Assembly: GCF_015477765.1 (NCBI RefSeq)
Contig: NZ_JADLQQ010000018.1
Coordinates: forward strand, 49,690-113,689
Length of the DNA: 64,000 nucleotides
DNA from: Nocardia transvalensis
GTDB lineage: Bacteria > Actinomycetota > Actinomycetes > Mycobacteriales > Mycobacteriaceae
Reading direction: 5' to 3'
Shown: positions 34,501 through 42,778 of the stretch, in pieces
How the letters are laid out: the number at the start of each line of letters is the position of its first letter
Numbering within the stretch: position 1 is the stretch's first letter
Notes under the pieces: model-generated
What the model was told of the DNA's origin: nothing
Database searches by the model: none
The model's input: only the letters and a program-made list of their open reading frames with translations
Made by a program: the position numbers and the translations under genes

Positions 34501-34774
34501 CGGCCTCGCGCAGCGCCGCGGCCAGATATTCGAAGTATTCGACGTGGCCGCCCTGATACGAGCTCACCGCCACGCCCTGCACGTCCTCGGTGAGCACGGC
34601 ATCGACGACCTCGCGCACCGACCGGTTGTGCCCGAGGTGAATCACCTCGGCGCCCTGCGACTGCAGGATCCGCCGCATGATGTTGATCGCCGCATCGTGT
34701 CCGTCGAACAGGGCCGCGGACGTCACGAAGCGGACGGGATGAACGGGCGTGTGCAGCGCGGTGCGGTCGGCCAT
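31556..34774 (-). CDS. icmF: Fused isobutyryl-CoA mutase (IcmF-type)
   Basis: A 1072-residue protein with the three-part IcmF layout. An N-terminal B12-binding domain (about 1-140) has DGHDAAINIMRRIL and VIHLGHNRSV. A MeaB-like GTPase domain (about 170-420) has the P-loop GTGGSGKSSLTDELVRRL and NKFERRGAADALRDV. The C-terminal acyl-CoA mutase TIM barrel has FPFKRDNEDPARMFAGEGDP, GYHIAEAGANPISQL and the QTSGRSLHAQE segment. It converts isobutyryl-CoA and butyryl-CoA, or related pairs, into each other. The ATG at 34774 follows GAAGGA by 6 bases. Its location between the branched-chain dehydrogenase and the valine operon fits isobutyryl-CoA metabolism. Confidence 0.93.
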   Translation of the reverse strand: MADRTALHTPVHPVRFVTSAALFDGHDAAINIMRRILQSQGAEVIHLGHNRSVREVVDAVLTEDVQGVAVSSYQGGHVEYFEYLAAALREAGAGHVRIFGGGGGVIVAEEIARLAESGVTIFSPEDGQRLGLPGMINRLIATCDVDLSREPAPVEAVLAGERKALARTITCLQQEALPAADREALVAAAANRPVPVLGITGTGGSGKSSLTDELVRRLRSDQQDKLRVAILAVDPTRRRGGGALLGDRIRMNALDSDHVYFRSLATRGAHELPTDIDTMILACKAAGYDLVILETPGIGQGDAAIIDHVDVSMYVMTPEFGAASQLEKIDMLDYADVVAINKFERRGAADALRDVSRQLVRNREAFGASPEDMPVFGTSAATFNDDGVTALYQHLAGLLEEKGLPLESGVLPRVNTKVSTRFAQIIPPGRVRYLAEIAETVRDYHAETARQVLAAQRVQRFEQVAAELPEDSAVAQLLERARTDLGSDNAALLAQWPSVAESYRGEEQVVRVRDKEIHTALRRTSLSGSSIPRVALPRFTDHGELLRFLRSENLPGRFPFTAGVFPFKRDNEDPARMFAGEGDPFRTNRRFKVLSEHSEAKRLSTAFDSVTLYGHDPAERPDIYGKVGTSGVSIATLDDMKALYDGFDLTAPTTSVSMTINGPAPTILAFFLNTAIDQALQRFTESEGREPTAEEAAEIRAKTLATVRGTVQADILKEDQGQNTCIFSTEFSLRMMSDIQEWFVRNGVRNFYSVSISGYHIAEAGANPISQLAFTLANGFTYVEAYLARGMHIDDFAPNLSFFFSNGMDPEYSVIGRVARRIWAIAMRDKYGANDRSQKLKYHIQTSGRSLHAQEMSFNDIRTTLQALIAIYDNCNSLHTNAYDEAVTTPTEDSVRRALAIQLIINKEWGLAMNENPLQGSFIIDELTDLVEEAVLCEFERISERGGVLGAMETGYQRGRIQDESMLYEQRKHDGSLPIIGVNTFRNPHGDEHRVLELARATEDEKQSQLRRTREFQARHRDEAHAALARLEAAARSDDNVFDVLMDAARVCTLQQITDTFFTVGGQYRRNV

Positions 34775-34981
34775 AGGGAATCCTTCGGCGAGTCCTTCAG
34801 CGTCCAATACTAGGACGTCAAAGTAATTCTAGAGTGAGGCGAGTCACAACGCCAGGGCGTCGATTTGCCGGGCGACTTCGATTCAGCGTGACCACAACCG
34901 GCGACTTCTCGGCCGATCGGCGCTGCGATCGATGCGAATGCCGCATAAGCGGAGCCGACCTGCACGAATCGAGGAGCGACC

Positions 34982-35989
34982 ATGAGACGGACCCTGTATC
35001 GGCTTGCCGCCGCGGCCGTCGCGGCCGGTATCTCGGCGCTTGCCGCGCCGGTCGCGCATGCCGATCCGGCGCCACTGAACGGCCTGTTCGCGCTGGCCCC
35101 GGGCGTCTGCGCGAACGGGGCGGTCACCGGCAGCTTCTTCCGGATGATCCTGCCGACCGGCGATGCTGGCGGCCCGTATCTGCAGAACAGCGATTCGCAC
35201 TGCAGCGATCAGACGGTGACGCCGCTGTCCGCGGGCAGCGACGGCGGCCTGATCAGCGGCAGCTACCAGCCGCAGCCCGCGGCGGCATTCGATGCCGCGG
35301 GCAATGCCCAGTCCGGTCGGGTCACCACGCCGGTGCGTTTCTACGGAGTCGATTTCGCCACCGCCACCAATCCGACCGATCCGCAGACCGGCCAGGGCAC
35401 CGGGCTGCCGCAGCTGTTCTCCGAGGGCGGTCAGCTGTCGGGCGATCTGAGCAGTCTCGGGGTCACCTGGAACAACCAGGTGTTCAATCAGGGCTCGCCC
35501 AAACCGGGCGGCGGACTGCCCGGCAAGACCAGCCCGGTGCACGGAAGTCTCGATGGCGCAGGCAATTTCGTGATCGAGTGGACGAGTCAGATCGTCGGGG
35601 GCCCGTTCAACAACTTCACCGGGCTGTGGCATCTGGCGGGGCAGTATCGCGGGACCGTTCCGGCGGCCGCGCCGGTCGCGGCCGCGCCTGCGACCCCACC
35701 GGGGCCTGCGCAGGCCGGGGGAGCGGCGGCCCAACCCGGCCCAGCGCCTGCCCAGCCCGCCCCAGCGCCTGTCCAGCCCGGTGTGCCTGCCGCTCAGCCG
35801 AATATCGCCCCGGTTCGCGCCGAGACTCCCTCGACCGCTGCCGCTCCGGCCCTCGCGACCAGGACGATCGAACTGCCCCGTAAGCACCATGCTCCCGTCT
35901 GGGTGATTCCGGCGTTGCTGCTGCTCGCGCTGGTCGCGACCGCCGTGTTCTTCAAGGCCGACGCCATCGCCGGCCGAAAGCCGTCGTGA
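34982..35989 (+). CDS. Exported protein with C-terminal membrane anchor, envelope locus gene 1
   Basis: A 335-residue protein of no family I can name. A signal peptide (1-27, ending VAHA) is followed by a globular domain (about 30-222). This carries GSFFRMILPTGDAGGPY, NPTDPQTG, a GDLSS-GVTWNNQVFNQGSPKP run and WTSQIVGGPFNNFTGLWHL. An Ala/Pro-rich spacer (about 225-285) then leads to a single membrane helix near 305-325 with a short basic tail. So the domain faces outward on a stalk. The lipoprotein at 36993 carries the same domain. The next gene overlaps the stop by 4 bases. Confidence 0.8.
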   Translation: MRRTLYRLAAAAVAAGISALAAPVAHADPAPLNGLFALAPGVCANGAVTGSFFRMILPTGDAGGPYLQNSDSHCSDQTVTPLSAGSDGGLISGSYQPQPAAAFDAAGNAQSGRVTTPVRFYGVDFATATNPTDPQTGQGTGLPQLFSEGGQLSGDLSSLGVTWNNQVFNQGSPKPGGGLPGKTSPVHGSLDGAGNFVIEWTSQIVGGPFNNFTGLWHLAGQYRGTVPAAAPVAAAPATPPGPAQAGGAAAQPGPAPAQPAPAPVQPGVPAAQPNIAPVRAETPSTAAAPALATRTIELPRKHHAPVWVIPALLLLALVATAVFFKADAIAGRKPS

Positions 35990-36996
35990 TGGTGGCCGAC
36001 CAAGTGTCCGGGCTCCCGGCCTACTCGGAGTTCGTCTCCACCGTCGAGACCGCGCCGTCGCCCAAACCCCGCTGGCCCTTCGCCGTCATCACGCTGATCG
36101 GGGCGGTGCTGGTGCTGGCACCGCTCGTCACCGGCATGTTTCCGCGGGCGGTCGAAGGGGAGGCGATGATCGACTCCTTCGCGCCCTATGCGACGCAGCC
36201 GAGCATCGACGGCTACCGGACCGATCTGCAGGTGCTCGACGGTGCGCGGGCGAATGTGCTCGAGCTGCGCGGGCAGGGCCTCGAGCAGGGGTCCTACGAC
36301 CGCATCGACACCTTCGTGCGTGACTATCCGGGAATCCGTGCCGATATCTCGGCGATGGTCGACTCGATCGATGCCAATCGGGGTCATTATCGCCGGCTCG
36401 CCGAGCTGCCGCCGTTCGGGATACTGCCGTGGGTGCTGGCCTTCGCAGGTGTAATTCTCATCGGCGCAGGGGTTTTTGGATTTCGGCGGGCGGCGGCCGG
36501 TCATCGGGCGGTGGTGTGGCGGTCTGTCGCGGCGGCGGTGGCCGCCGCGTTGATCGCGTTTCCCCTTGCGGGCGGGCTGTTTTCGGCAGCATCCGCGGGG
36601 CCGCCGCTCATCGATGGCTTCCGGCCCATCCTCACCCACGACGAGGTGCGCAAGGTGCAAGGCTATTTCGTCACCCTGGTGGGCGCCGACGGCGAGCTGA
36701 ACAGTCGATATACCGGCGCGATCCGGGCGGCGCACCCCGATGCGGATCTGACCGGCATCACCGCATTGGAGTCTCGGTGGCAGCCCATGACGTCCCGATT
36801 CGCCGCGCTGATCGGCACCATGAACGACAACGTCGACAACTTCGATGCGGTCGTGGCGCTCGACGATGTCACAAAACCGTTGGGGTTCGGCGCATTTCGT
36901 GGTCTCGGCTGGTTCTACCTGGTGCCGGGAGTGATCGTCCTGGCCGTCGCGGCGGCGGGACTGCGCAATCGCGAGCAGGGAAAGGCCCAGAAATGA
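35986..36996 (+). CDS. Four-helix membrane protein, envelope locus gene 2
   Basis: A 336-residue protein. Hydrophobic segments lie at about 28-50, 147-167, 176-200 and 308-326, with two extracytoplasmic or cytoplasmic loops of about 95 and 105 residues. These loops look related: both contain a PFIDG/PLIDGF-like start followed by a helical part and a RF-ALIGTMNDNVDNFDAV or IRADISAMVDSIDANRGHY stretch. It begins ATGATGG inside the stop of gene 1, and its own stop overlaps gene 3, so translation of all three is coupled. I know of no characterised homologue. Confidence 0.75.
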   Translation: MMVADQVSGLPAYSEFVSTVETAPSPKPRWPFAVITLIGAVLVLAPLVTGMFPRAVEGEAMIDSFAPYATQPSIDGYRTDLQVLDGARANVLELRGQGLEQGSYDRIDTFVRDYPGIRADISAMVDSIDANRGHYRRLAELPPFGILPWVLAFAGVILIGAGVFGFRRAAAGHRAVVWRSVAAAVAAALIAFPLAGGLFSAASAGPPLIDGFRPILTHDEVRKVQGYFVTLVGADGELNSRYTGAIRAAHPDADLTGITALESRWQPMTSRFAALIGTMNDNVDNFDAVVALDDVTKPLGFGAFRGLGWFYLVPGVIVLAVAAAGLRNREQGKAQK

Positions 36997-37817
36997 CCCT
37001 GTTCTTCCGATCCTGGACCAGACGATCGGCGCTCGTGCTGGTGTCCGCGGTGCTGCTGCTGACGGGATGTTCCTCGTCGGACGACTCCGCGCCCGCGCCC
37101 GCCGCGGCGCAGCCGTTGGTCGGATTGCTCCGATTCACACCGGGTTCGGCGCACGGCGACACCGTCTCGGGAACCTGGTTCCGGATGGTGCAGCCGGGTG
37201 GCACGCCGGACAACGGGCCGTATATGCCCAACGGCGATTCGCCGGTGCAGGGTGGTTCGACGACGCTGCTGGAGCCGGGAACCGCGGGTGGGCTGCGGAC
37301 CGGTGGATTCCAGAGCGAGCCGAATCCCGGTTTCGCGAACGGTAATTCGCTCGCGGCCTCGATCACCAAGCCGACCAAGTTCTTCGCCGTCGAATTCGGC
37401 ATCTCCACCAACCCGGTCGACCCGCAGACCGGACGGAAGGTGCCGCCGCCCACCGTGGTGAACAACGGCGGGACATTGACCGCGGACCTGTCGTCGTGGG
37501 CGGCGTCCTGGAACGACCAGGAATTCAATCAGGGCGCCCCGAAGCCGCCGGAGAAGCAGGGGCCGCAGGTGGCCGGTGCCGAACAGGTGCAGCGGGTGTG
37601 GGACTGGGTGGCCCAGAAGTGGTTCGACCAGCCGAAACCCGATGCCGCCCAGGGACCTTCGGCCACCGGCACCTACGACCCGGCCACCCGCCGATTCACC
37701 CTGCAGTGGACCAGCCTGATCGTCGGCGGCCCGTTCAACGGGTTCACCGGCGTCTGGCACCTCGAGGGCGTGTTCGAACCCGCGTCCGCGGCCCCCGACA
37801 AGCCTGCAGCGAAGTAG
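36993..37817 (+). CDS. Lipoprotein paralogous to gene 1, envelope locus gene 3
   Basis: A 274-residue lipoprotein. The signal ends in the lipobox LLTGC with Cys26. The mature domain shares its landmarks with gene 1 in the same order: SGTWFRMVQPGGTPDNGPY, TNPVDPQTG, a TADLSSWAASWNDQEFNQGAPKP run and WTSLIVGGPFNGFTGVWHLEG. It differs in a 40-residue insertion before the last motif. The two thus come from a duplication with different anchoring. A 27-base gap and a GAAGGAG site precede gene 4. Confidence 0.8.
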   Translation: MTLFFRSWTRRSALVLVSAVLLLTGCSSSDDSAPAPAAAQPLVGLLRFTPGSAHGDTVSGTWFRMVQPGGTPDNGPYMPNGDSPVQGGSTTLLEPGTAGGLRTGGFQSEPNPGFANGNSLAASITKPTKFFAVEFGISTNPVDPQTGRKVPPPTVVNNGGTLTADLSSWAASWNDQEFNQGAPKPPEKQGPQVAGAEQVQRVWDWVAQKWFDQPKPDAAQGPSATGTYDPATRRFTLQWTSLIVGGPFNGFTGVWHLEGVFEPASAAPDKPAAK

Positions 37818-37844
37818 TTCTCTCATCGAAGGAGTGCTCGTCCG

Positions 37845-38903
37845 ATGTCCCCTCGCACGACCAGGCCCGGACTCGCCGGTGCCATCCGACTGGTCGCCGC
37901 CGCGACCGTGGTCGGCAGTGCCGTCGCGGTCACCGCGCTGACGGTCCAGAACGATCAGGTGTCCTCTGTCGTCGTCACGGACGGTGCGAGGGAATCAAGT
38001 ACAGGCGCCGCTGGAGGGGGAGACGCGGGTGCCGCTGGAAAGGGGGAAGCGGGTGCGGGCACACCCCCGCTGGCCTCAGGCAACCCTTCGTCGACGGCTG
38101 CCCACGGCTCCTCGGGGGGTACGGGAACAGGGACCGCGCCGGGGGCTCCGGGCAACTCTTCTTCCGGCACGGCACCAGGGTCCGCCAATTCCGCGGCACC
38201 GGCCGCCCCAGCGGGCCGGGGCGGGGTCCCCTCCTCCGTTCCCATCAACCCAGGAAACTCGGGTCCGGCGGCCACGGTCCCCCTGAATCAAAGCGCCCCC
38301 GGTACTTCCGCCGCACCCGGTACATCCACCCCCGGCAACCCCGGTGCTTCCACCCCGATCAGCCCCGGCTCTTCTCCCGGGGGCTCGGTTCCTCTCGCGG
38401 ACAATCCCTTTGCCACAGCCACAGCGAATACCCAGCCCGCATGCCCGCTGGGCTGGCCCGCGCCCAAACAGCAGGGTGGGCTCGCCTCTCTCATCGGCCT
38501 GGCTCCGCTGGCGGGACCGTTCTCGTCGGAAGCCTTCGCGCTCGGCTCGGTTTACCAGCCGATCCTGCAACTGGCGGGGCCCGTACTGGCCGAAATCGCC
38601 CCGGTGATCGCCCGCAATCAGCCCGCCATCGACCCGATCATCACTCAGGTGCAGGGGGCGGAAGCCGTTGTGCTGCAAGCGATCCTGCCCTACTACGGTC
38701 CGTACCGCGGTCAGCTGATCGCGGCCGAGGGTGAGCTGGCCAAGCAACTGGCCCCCATCCTCGACCGGGTGTACAACAGCGAGGCGGCCTCCTGCTTCGT
38801 CGCCTGGCAGGGCCAGCTCATCGACCAGGCCAAGGGCGGCCCGCTGCGGGTCCCCTCACTCGCGCACCCCGGCACCGTCGTGGAGCTCGATCCGAAACCC
38901 TGA
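37845..38903 (+). CDS. Exported Ala/Gly/Ser/Pro-rich protein, envelope locus gene 4
   Basis: A 352-residue protein. A hydrophobic segment at about 13-33 acts as signal or anchor. Residues 45-185 are low-complexity repeats of Gly, Ser, Thr, Pro and Ala (GTGTGTAPGAPG, PGTSTPGNPGAS), a likely extended wall-spanning region. The C-terminal part (about 195-352) looks folded and helical, with two Cys (ACPLGWPAPKQ and EAASCFVAWQGQLIDQAKGG) that could form a disulfide. It closes the four-gene unit. No family is recognised. Confidence 0.72.
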   Translation: MSPRTTRPGLAGAIRLVAAATVVGSAVAVTALTVQNDQVSSVVVTDGARESSTGAAGGGDAGAAGKGEAGAGTPPLASGNPSSTAAHGSSGGTGTGTAPGAPGNSSSGTAPGSANSAAPAAPAGRGGVPSSVPINPGNSGPAATVPLNQSAPGTSAAPGTSTPGNPGASTPISPGSSPGGSVPLADNPFATATANTQPACPLGWPAPKQQGGLASLIGLAPLAGPFSSEAFALGSVYQPILQLAGPVLAEIAPVIARNQPAIDPIITQVQGAEAVVLQAILPYYGPYRGQLIAAEGELAKQLAPILDRVYNSEAASCFVAWQGQLIDQAKGGPLRVPSLAHPGTVVELDPKP

Positions 38904-38983
38904 CGTAGGGGCCGCAGGGTTGAAGGAGCGTCGGGGGCCGGGTCGACGGAAGTGGCGTAGAGCACATCTGCGGCAACGTTATA

Positions 38984-39022
38984 GATTTACTTGGACATCC
39001 AACTATAGGATGCCCGTAAATC
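38984..39022. promoter_or_regulatory. AT-rich inverted repeat and promoter region of the valine operon
   Basis: GATTTAC (38984-38990) and GTAAATC (39016-39022) are perfect inverted arms. Between them lie TTGGACATCCAA, itself an inverted repeat, and TATAGGAT, a plausible -10 element at 39004. The site is 47 bases upstream of mmsA. It is a likely operator for the operon; the regulator is unknown. Confidence 0.5.
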
Positions 39023-39068
39023 AGGCGTTTCGAACGCCGCCACCGTCGACACCGAGGACAGCACTGGC

Positions 39069-40568
39069 ATGGTTCGCGAACTGACACATTTCATCGGCGG
39101 AAAACACGTTCCCGGGGCGTCCGGCGCCTTCGGCGATGTCTACGATCCGAGCGCCGGCACGGTGCAGGCCCGGGTGCCGCTGGCCAATAGCGGAGAGGTC
39201 GAGGCGGCGATCGCGAATGCCGCTGCGGCACAGCAGGAATGGGCGGCGGTCAACCCGCAGAAGCGGGCCCGCGTGCTGATGAAGTTCCTGACGCTGGTGC
39301 AGGACGAGATGGATTCGCTGGCGGCGCTGCTGTCCTCGGAGCACGGCAAGACCGTCCCGGACGCCAAGGGCGACATTCAGCGCGGTCTCGAGGTGGTCGA
39401 ATTCGCCACGGGCATCCCGCATCTGCTCAAGGGGGAGTACACCGAATCGGCCGGTACCGGCATCGACGTGTACTCGATGCGGCAGCCGCTGGGCGTGGTT
39501 GCCGCCATCACCCCCTTCAACTTCCCGGCGATGATTCCGTTGTGGCAGGCCGGTCCCGCACTGGCCTGTGGAAATGCCGTGGTGCTCAAGCCTTCCGAAC
39601 GCGATCCCTCCGTGCCGCTGCGATTGGCCGAGCTGTTCCTGCAGGCGGGCCTGCCCGCGGGCGTGTTCAACGTCGTCAACGGCGACAAGGTCGCCGTCGA
39701 CGCGCTGCTCACCGATCCCCGGATCAAGGCGGTCGGCTTCGTCGGCTCGACCCCGATCGCGCAGTACATCTACGAGACCGCGACCGCACACGGCAAGCGC
39801 GCACAGTGTTTCGGCGGCGCGAAGAACCACGCCATCGTCATGCCCGACGCCGACCTGGACGACGTCGCCGACCAGTTGATCGGCGCCGGTTACGGTTCCG
39901 CCGGTGAGCGCTGCATGGCCATCTCGGTGGCGGTGCCCGTGGGCGAGGAGACCGCCGATCGCCTGGTGGCCAAACTGACCGAGCGCATCGACAAACTGAA
40001 CGTCGGCCGCTCCGACGCCCCCGGCGTGGACTTCGGCCCGCTGGTCAACCGCGACGGCGTGGACCGGGTGAACAACTACATCCAGATCGGCGTCGACGAG
40101 GGCGCCGAGCTGGTGGTGGACGGACGCGGCCTGCAGGTCGAGGGCGCCGAGGACGGATTCTTCGTCGGCGCAACGCTTTTCGACCGTGTCACCCCCGAGA
40201 TGCGGATCTACCGGGAGGAGATCTTCGGACCCGTCCTGTCGGTGGTGCGCGCCGCCGACTACGAGCAGGCCCTGCGCCTGCCGAACGAGCACGAATTCGG
40301 CAACGGCGTAGCCATTTTCACCCGCGACGGCGACACCGCCCGCGATTTCGCCGCCCGCGTGCAGGTCGGCATGGTCGGCATCAATGTCCCGATCCCGGTG
40401 CCGATCGCCTATCACACCTTCGGCGGCTGGAAGCGGTCCGGTTTCGGCGATCTCAACCAGCACGGCCCCGATTCGATCCGCTTCTACACCAAGACCAAGA
40501 CGGTGACCCAGCGGTGGCCCTCCGGCGTCAAGGAGAGCAACCACTTCGTCATCCCGACCATGGACTGA
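39069..40568 (+). CDS. mmsA: CoA-acylating methylmalonate-semialdehyde dehydrogenase
   Basis: A 499-residue aldehyde dehydrogenase of the MmsA type, which turns (methyl)malonate semialdehyde into propionyl- or acetyl-CoA. It shows LGVVAAITPFNFPAMIP, GAKNHAIVMPDADLD and the catalytic Cys in GSAGERCMAIS, all MmsA landmarks, and the C-terminal GWKRSGFGDLNQHG. It opens a five-gene operon for valine degradation and is followed by the acyl-CoA dehydrogenase after 3 bases. Confidence 0.94.
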   Translation: MVRELTHFIGGKHVPGASGAFGDVYDPSAGTVQARVPLANSGEVEAAIANAAAAQQEWAAVNPQKRARVLMKFLTLVQDEMDSLAALLSSEHGKTVPDAKGDIQRGLEVVEFATGIPHLLKGEYTESAGTGIDVYSMRQPLGVVAAITPFNFPAMIPLWQAGPALACGNAVVLKPSERDPSVPLRLAELFLQAGLPAGVFNVVNGDKVAVDALLTDPRIKAVGFVGSTPIAQYIYETATAHGKRAQCFGGAKNHAIVMPDADLDDVADQLIGAGYGSAGERCMAISVAVPVGEETADRLVAKLTERIDKLNVGRSDAPGVDFGPLVNRDGVDRVNNYIQIGVDEGAELVVDGRGLQVEGAEDGFFVGATLFDRVTPEMRIYREEIFGPVLSVVRAADYEQALRLPNEHEFGNGVAIFTRDGDTARDFAARVQVGMVGINVPIPVPIAYHTFGGWKRSGFGDLNQHGPDSIRFYTKTKTVTQRWPSGVKESNHFVIPTMD

Positions 40569-40571
40569 GCC

Positions 40572-41711
40572 ATGTTCGTACTCGACGACGACGAGAAGGC
40601 GATCACCGAAACCGCGCGCGAGTTCGCCGACGAATTCCTGGCGCCGAATGCGCTGGAATGGGATGAGCAGCAGCACTTTCCGGTCGATGTGGTCCGCAAG
40701 GCGGGCTCGCTCGGCATGGGCGGCATCTACATTCGCGAGGATGTGGGCGGGTCCGGACTGCGCCGCATCGACGCCGTGCGCATCTTCGAGCAGCTGGCCA
40801 CCGGCTGCCCGGCCATCGCCGCCTACATCTCCATCCACAACATGGTGGCGTGGATGATCGACAGCTACGGCAGCGATGCGCAGCGCAGCCGGTGGCTACC
40901 GGGGCTGACCTCGATGGATCTGCTCGGTAGCTACGCCCTGACCGAACCCGGTGTGGGCTCGGACGCGGCGGCGCTGAGCACCAAGGCCGTCCGCGACGGT
41001 GAGGACTATCTGCTCACCGGGGTCAAGCAGTTCATCTCCGGCGCGGGCAGCACCGACGTGTACGTGATCATGGCCCGCACCGGTGACGCGGGAGCCCGGG
41101 GAATCTCCGCCTTCATCGTGCCCGCCGACGCCCCGGGAATCTCGGTCGGCGCCAACGAGAAGAAGATGGGGTGGAAGGCCCAGCCGACCCGCCAGGTCAT
41201 CCTCGACGAGGTCCGCGTCCCGGCGGCCGATCGGCTCGGCGTGGAGGGCAACGGTTTCCGCATCGCCATGAACGGGCTCAACGGCGGGCGGCTCAATATC
41301 GCCGCCTGTTCGCTCGGAGGTGCGCAGGCCGCGCTGGACAAGACCGTCTCCTATCTGGGCCAGCGCAAGGCATTCGGCGCGCGGCTGCTCGACAACCAGG
41401 CGCTGCAATTCGAATTGGCCGATATGCGTACCTCTTTGGAGGCCTCCCGCACCCTGCTGTGGCGGGCCGCTGCGGCCCTGGACGCCGATGCCGACGACAA
41501 GGTGGAGCTGTGCGCCATGGCCAAGCGCTTCACCACCGACGCCGGCTTCGAGGTCGCCAACAAGGCCCTGCAATTGCACGGCGGCTACGGCTATCTGGCC
41601 GAGTACGGCGTGGAGAAGATCGTCCGGGATCTGCGCGTGCACCAGATCCTCGAGGGCACCAACGAGATCATGCGGGTGGTCGTCGCCCGCTCGGTGATAG
41701 GAGCAGCGTGA
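40572..41711 (+). CDS. Acyl-CoA dehydrogenase, probable isobutyryl-CoA dehydrogenase
   Basis: A 379-residue acyl-CoA dehydrogenase. Typical segments are YALTEPGVGSDAAAL, KQFISGAG, RKAFGARLLDNQALQF and ILEGTNEIMRVVVARS, where the Glu is the catalytic base position. In this operon it should oxidise isobutyryl-CoA to methacrylyl-CoA, the step before the hydratase; the substrate is inferred from context. Its TGA overlaps the ATG of the next gene by one base. Confidence 0.9.
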   Translation: MFVLDDDEKAITETAREFADEFLAPNALEWDEQQHFPVDVVRKAGSLGMGGIYIREDVGGSGLRRIDAVRIFEQLATGCPAIAAYISIHNMVAWMIDSYGSDAQRSRWLPGLTSMDLLGSYALTEPGVGSDAAALSTKAVRDGEDYLLTGVKQFISGAGSTDVYVIMARTGDAGARGISAFIVPADAPGISVGANEKKMGWKAQPTRQVILDEVRVPAADRLGVEGNGFRIAMNGLNGGRLNIAACSLGGAQAALDKTVSYLGQRKAFGARLLDNQALQFELADMRTSLEASRTLLWRAAAALDADADDKVELCAMAKRFTTDAGFEVANKALQLHGGYGYLAEYGVEKIVRDLRVHQILEGTNEIMRVVVARSVIGAA

Positions 41712-42778
41712 TGGAACCCGAAGTTCTCATCGATAAGCGTGACGGGCTGGGTCTGATCACGCTCAACCGGCCCAAGGCCATCAATGCGCTGAATCACCCG
41801 ATGGCGCTGGCCATTCTGGACGCACTGCGGCGGTGGGCGACCGACGACGAGGTGCGTGCGGTCATCGTCACCGGCGCCGGGGAGCGCGGCCTGTGTGCGG
41901 GCGGCGATATCGTCGCCATCTATCACGACGCGAAAGATACCGCGGGCGGCCCGGATTCGCCGACGGGCCGGTTCTGGCGCGACGAATACATTCTCAATGC
42001 CTACATCGCCCGCTACCCGAAGCCCTACATCGTCGTCATGGACGGCATCGTGATGGGCGGCGGTGTCGGCCTGTCCGGGCACGGCAGCCACCGCATCGTC
42101 ACCGAGCGATCGAAGATCGGGATGCCCGAAACGGGTATCGGTTTCATCCCCGACGTCGGCGGCACCCACCTGCTGTCACGGGCGCCCGGCGAAATCGGCA
42201 CCCACGTCGCGCTGACCACCGCGCGCATGACCGCCGGTGACGCCATCGCCGCCGGGTTCGCCGACTACTTCGTGCCCTCCGACCAGATTCCGGCCCTGCT
42301 GGAGGCGCTGCGCACCGCCGACCCGGAGGTCGCTATCGCCAAATTCGCGCGACCCGCACCGGCGTCGGAGCTTGCCGCACACCGCAACTGGATCGACGCC
42401 TGCTACGGCGCCGATACGGTGGAGGAGATCGTCGCGCGGCTGCAGGCCCACGAGTCGCCGGAGGCGAACAAGGCGGCCACCGAGGTGCTGGCGAAATCGC
42501 CTGTCGCCCTGAAGGTCACGCTGCGCTCGCTGCGCAACGCTCGCGACCTGGCGAGCCTCGAGGAGACCCTGAACGAGGAGTACCGCGTCTCGGTCGCCTC
42601 GCTGTCGAGCCACGACCTGGTCGAGGGCATTCGCGCCCAGGTGGTCGACAAGGACCGCAATCCGCAGTGGCGCCCCGCCACCCTCACCGGGGTGACCACC
42701 GAGCAGGTCGACGCCTACTTCACCCCATTGGGCGCGGCAGAACTGAATCTCGCTGCGCCGGAAGGACATTCCGCATGA
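41711..42778 (+). CDS. 3-hydroxyisobutyryl-CoA hydrolase
   Basis: A 355-residue crotonase-superfamily hydrolase. LNRPKAINALNHPMALAIL, AGERGLCAGGDIVAIY, MDGIVMGGGVGLSGHG and KIGMPETGIGFIPDVGGTHLLS are the HIBCH signatures, including the Glu of MPETGIG. The C-terminal extension (about residues 250-355) is longer than in enoyl-CoA hydratases, as expected. It frees 3-hydroxyisobutyrate for the MmsB step. It overlaps its upstream neighbour by 1 base and mmsB by 4. Confidence 0.92.
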   Translation: MEPEVLIDKRDGLGLITLNRPKAINALNHPMALAILDALRRWATDDEVRAVIVTGAGERGLCAGGDIVAIYHDAKDTAGGPDSPTGRFWRDEYILNAYIARYPKPYIVVMDGIVMGGGVGLSGHGSHRIVTERSKIGMPETGIGFIPDVGGTHLLSRAPGEIGTHVALTTARMTAGDAIAAGFADYFVPSDQIPALLEALRTADPEVAIAKFARPAPASELAAHRNWIDACYGADTVEEIVARLQAHESPEANKAATEVLAKSPVALKVTLRSLRNARDLASLEETLNEEYRVSVASLSSHDLVEGIRAQVVDKDRNPQWRPATLTGVTTEQVDAYFTPLGAAELNLAAPEGHSA

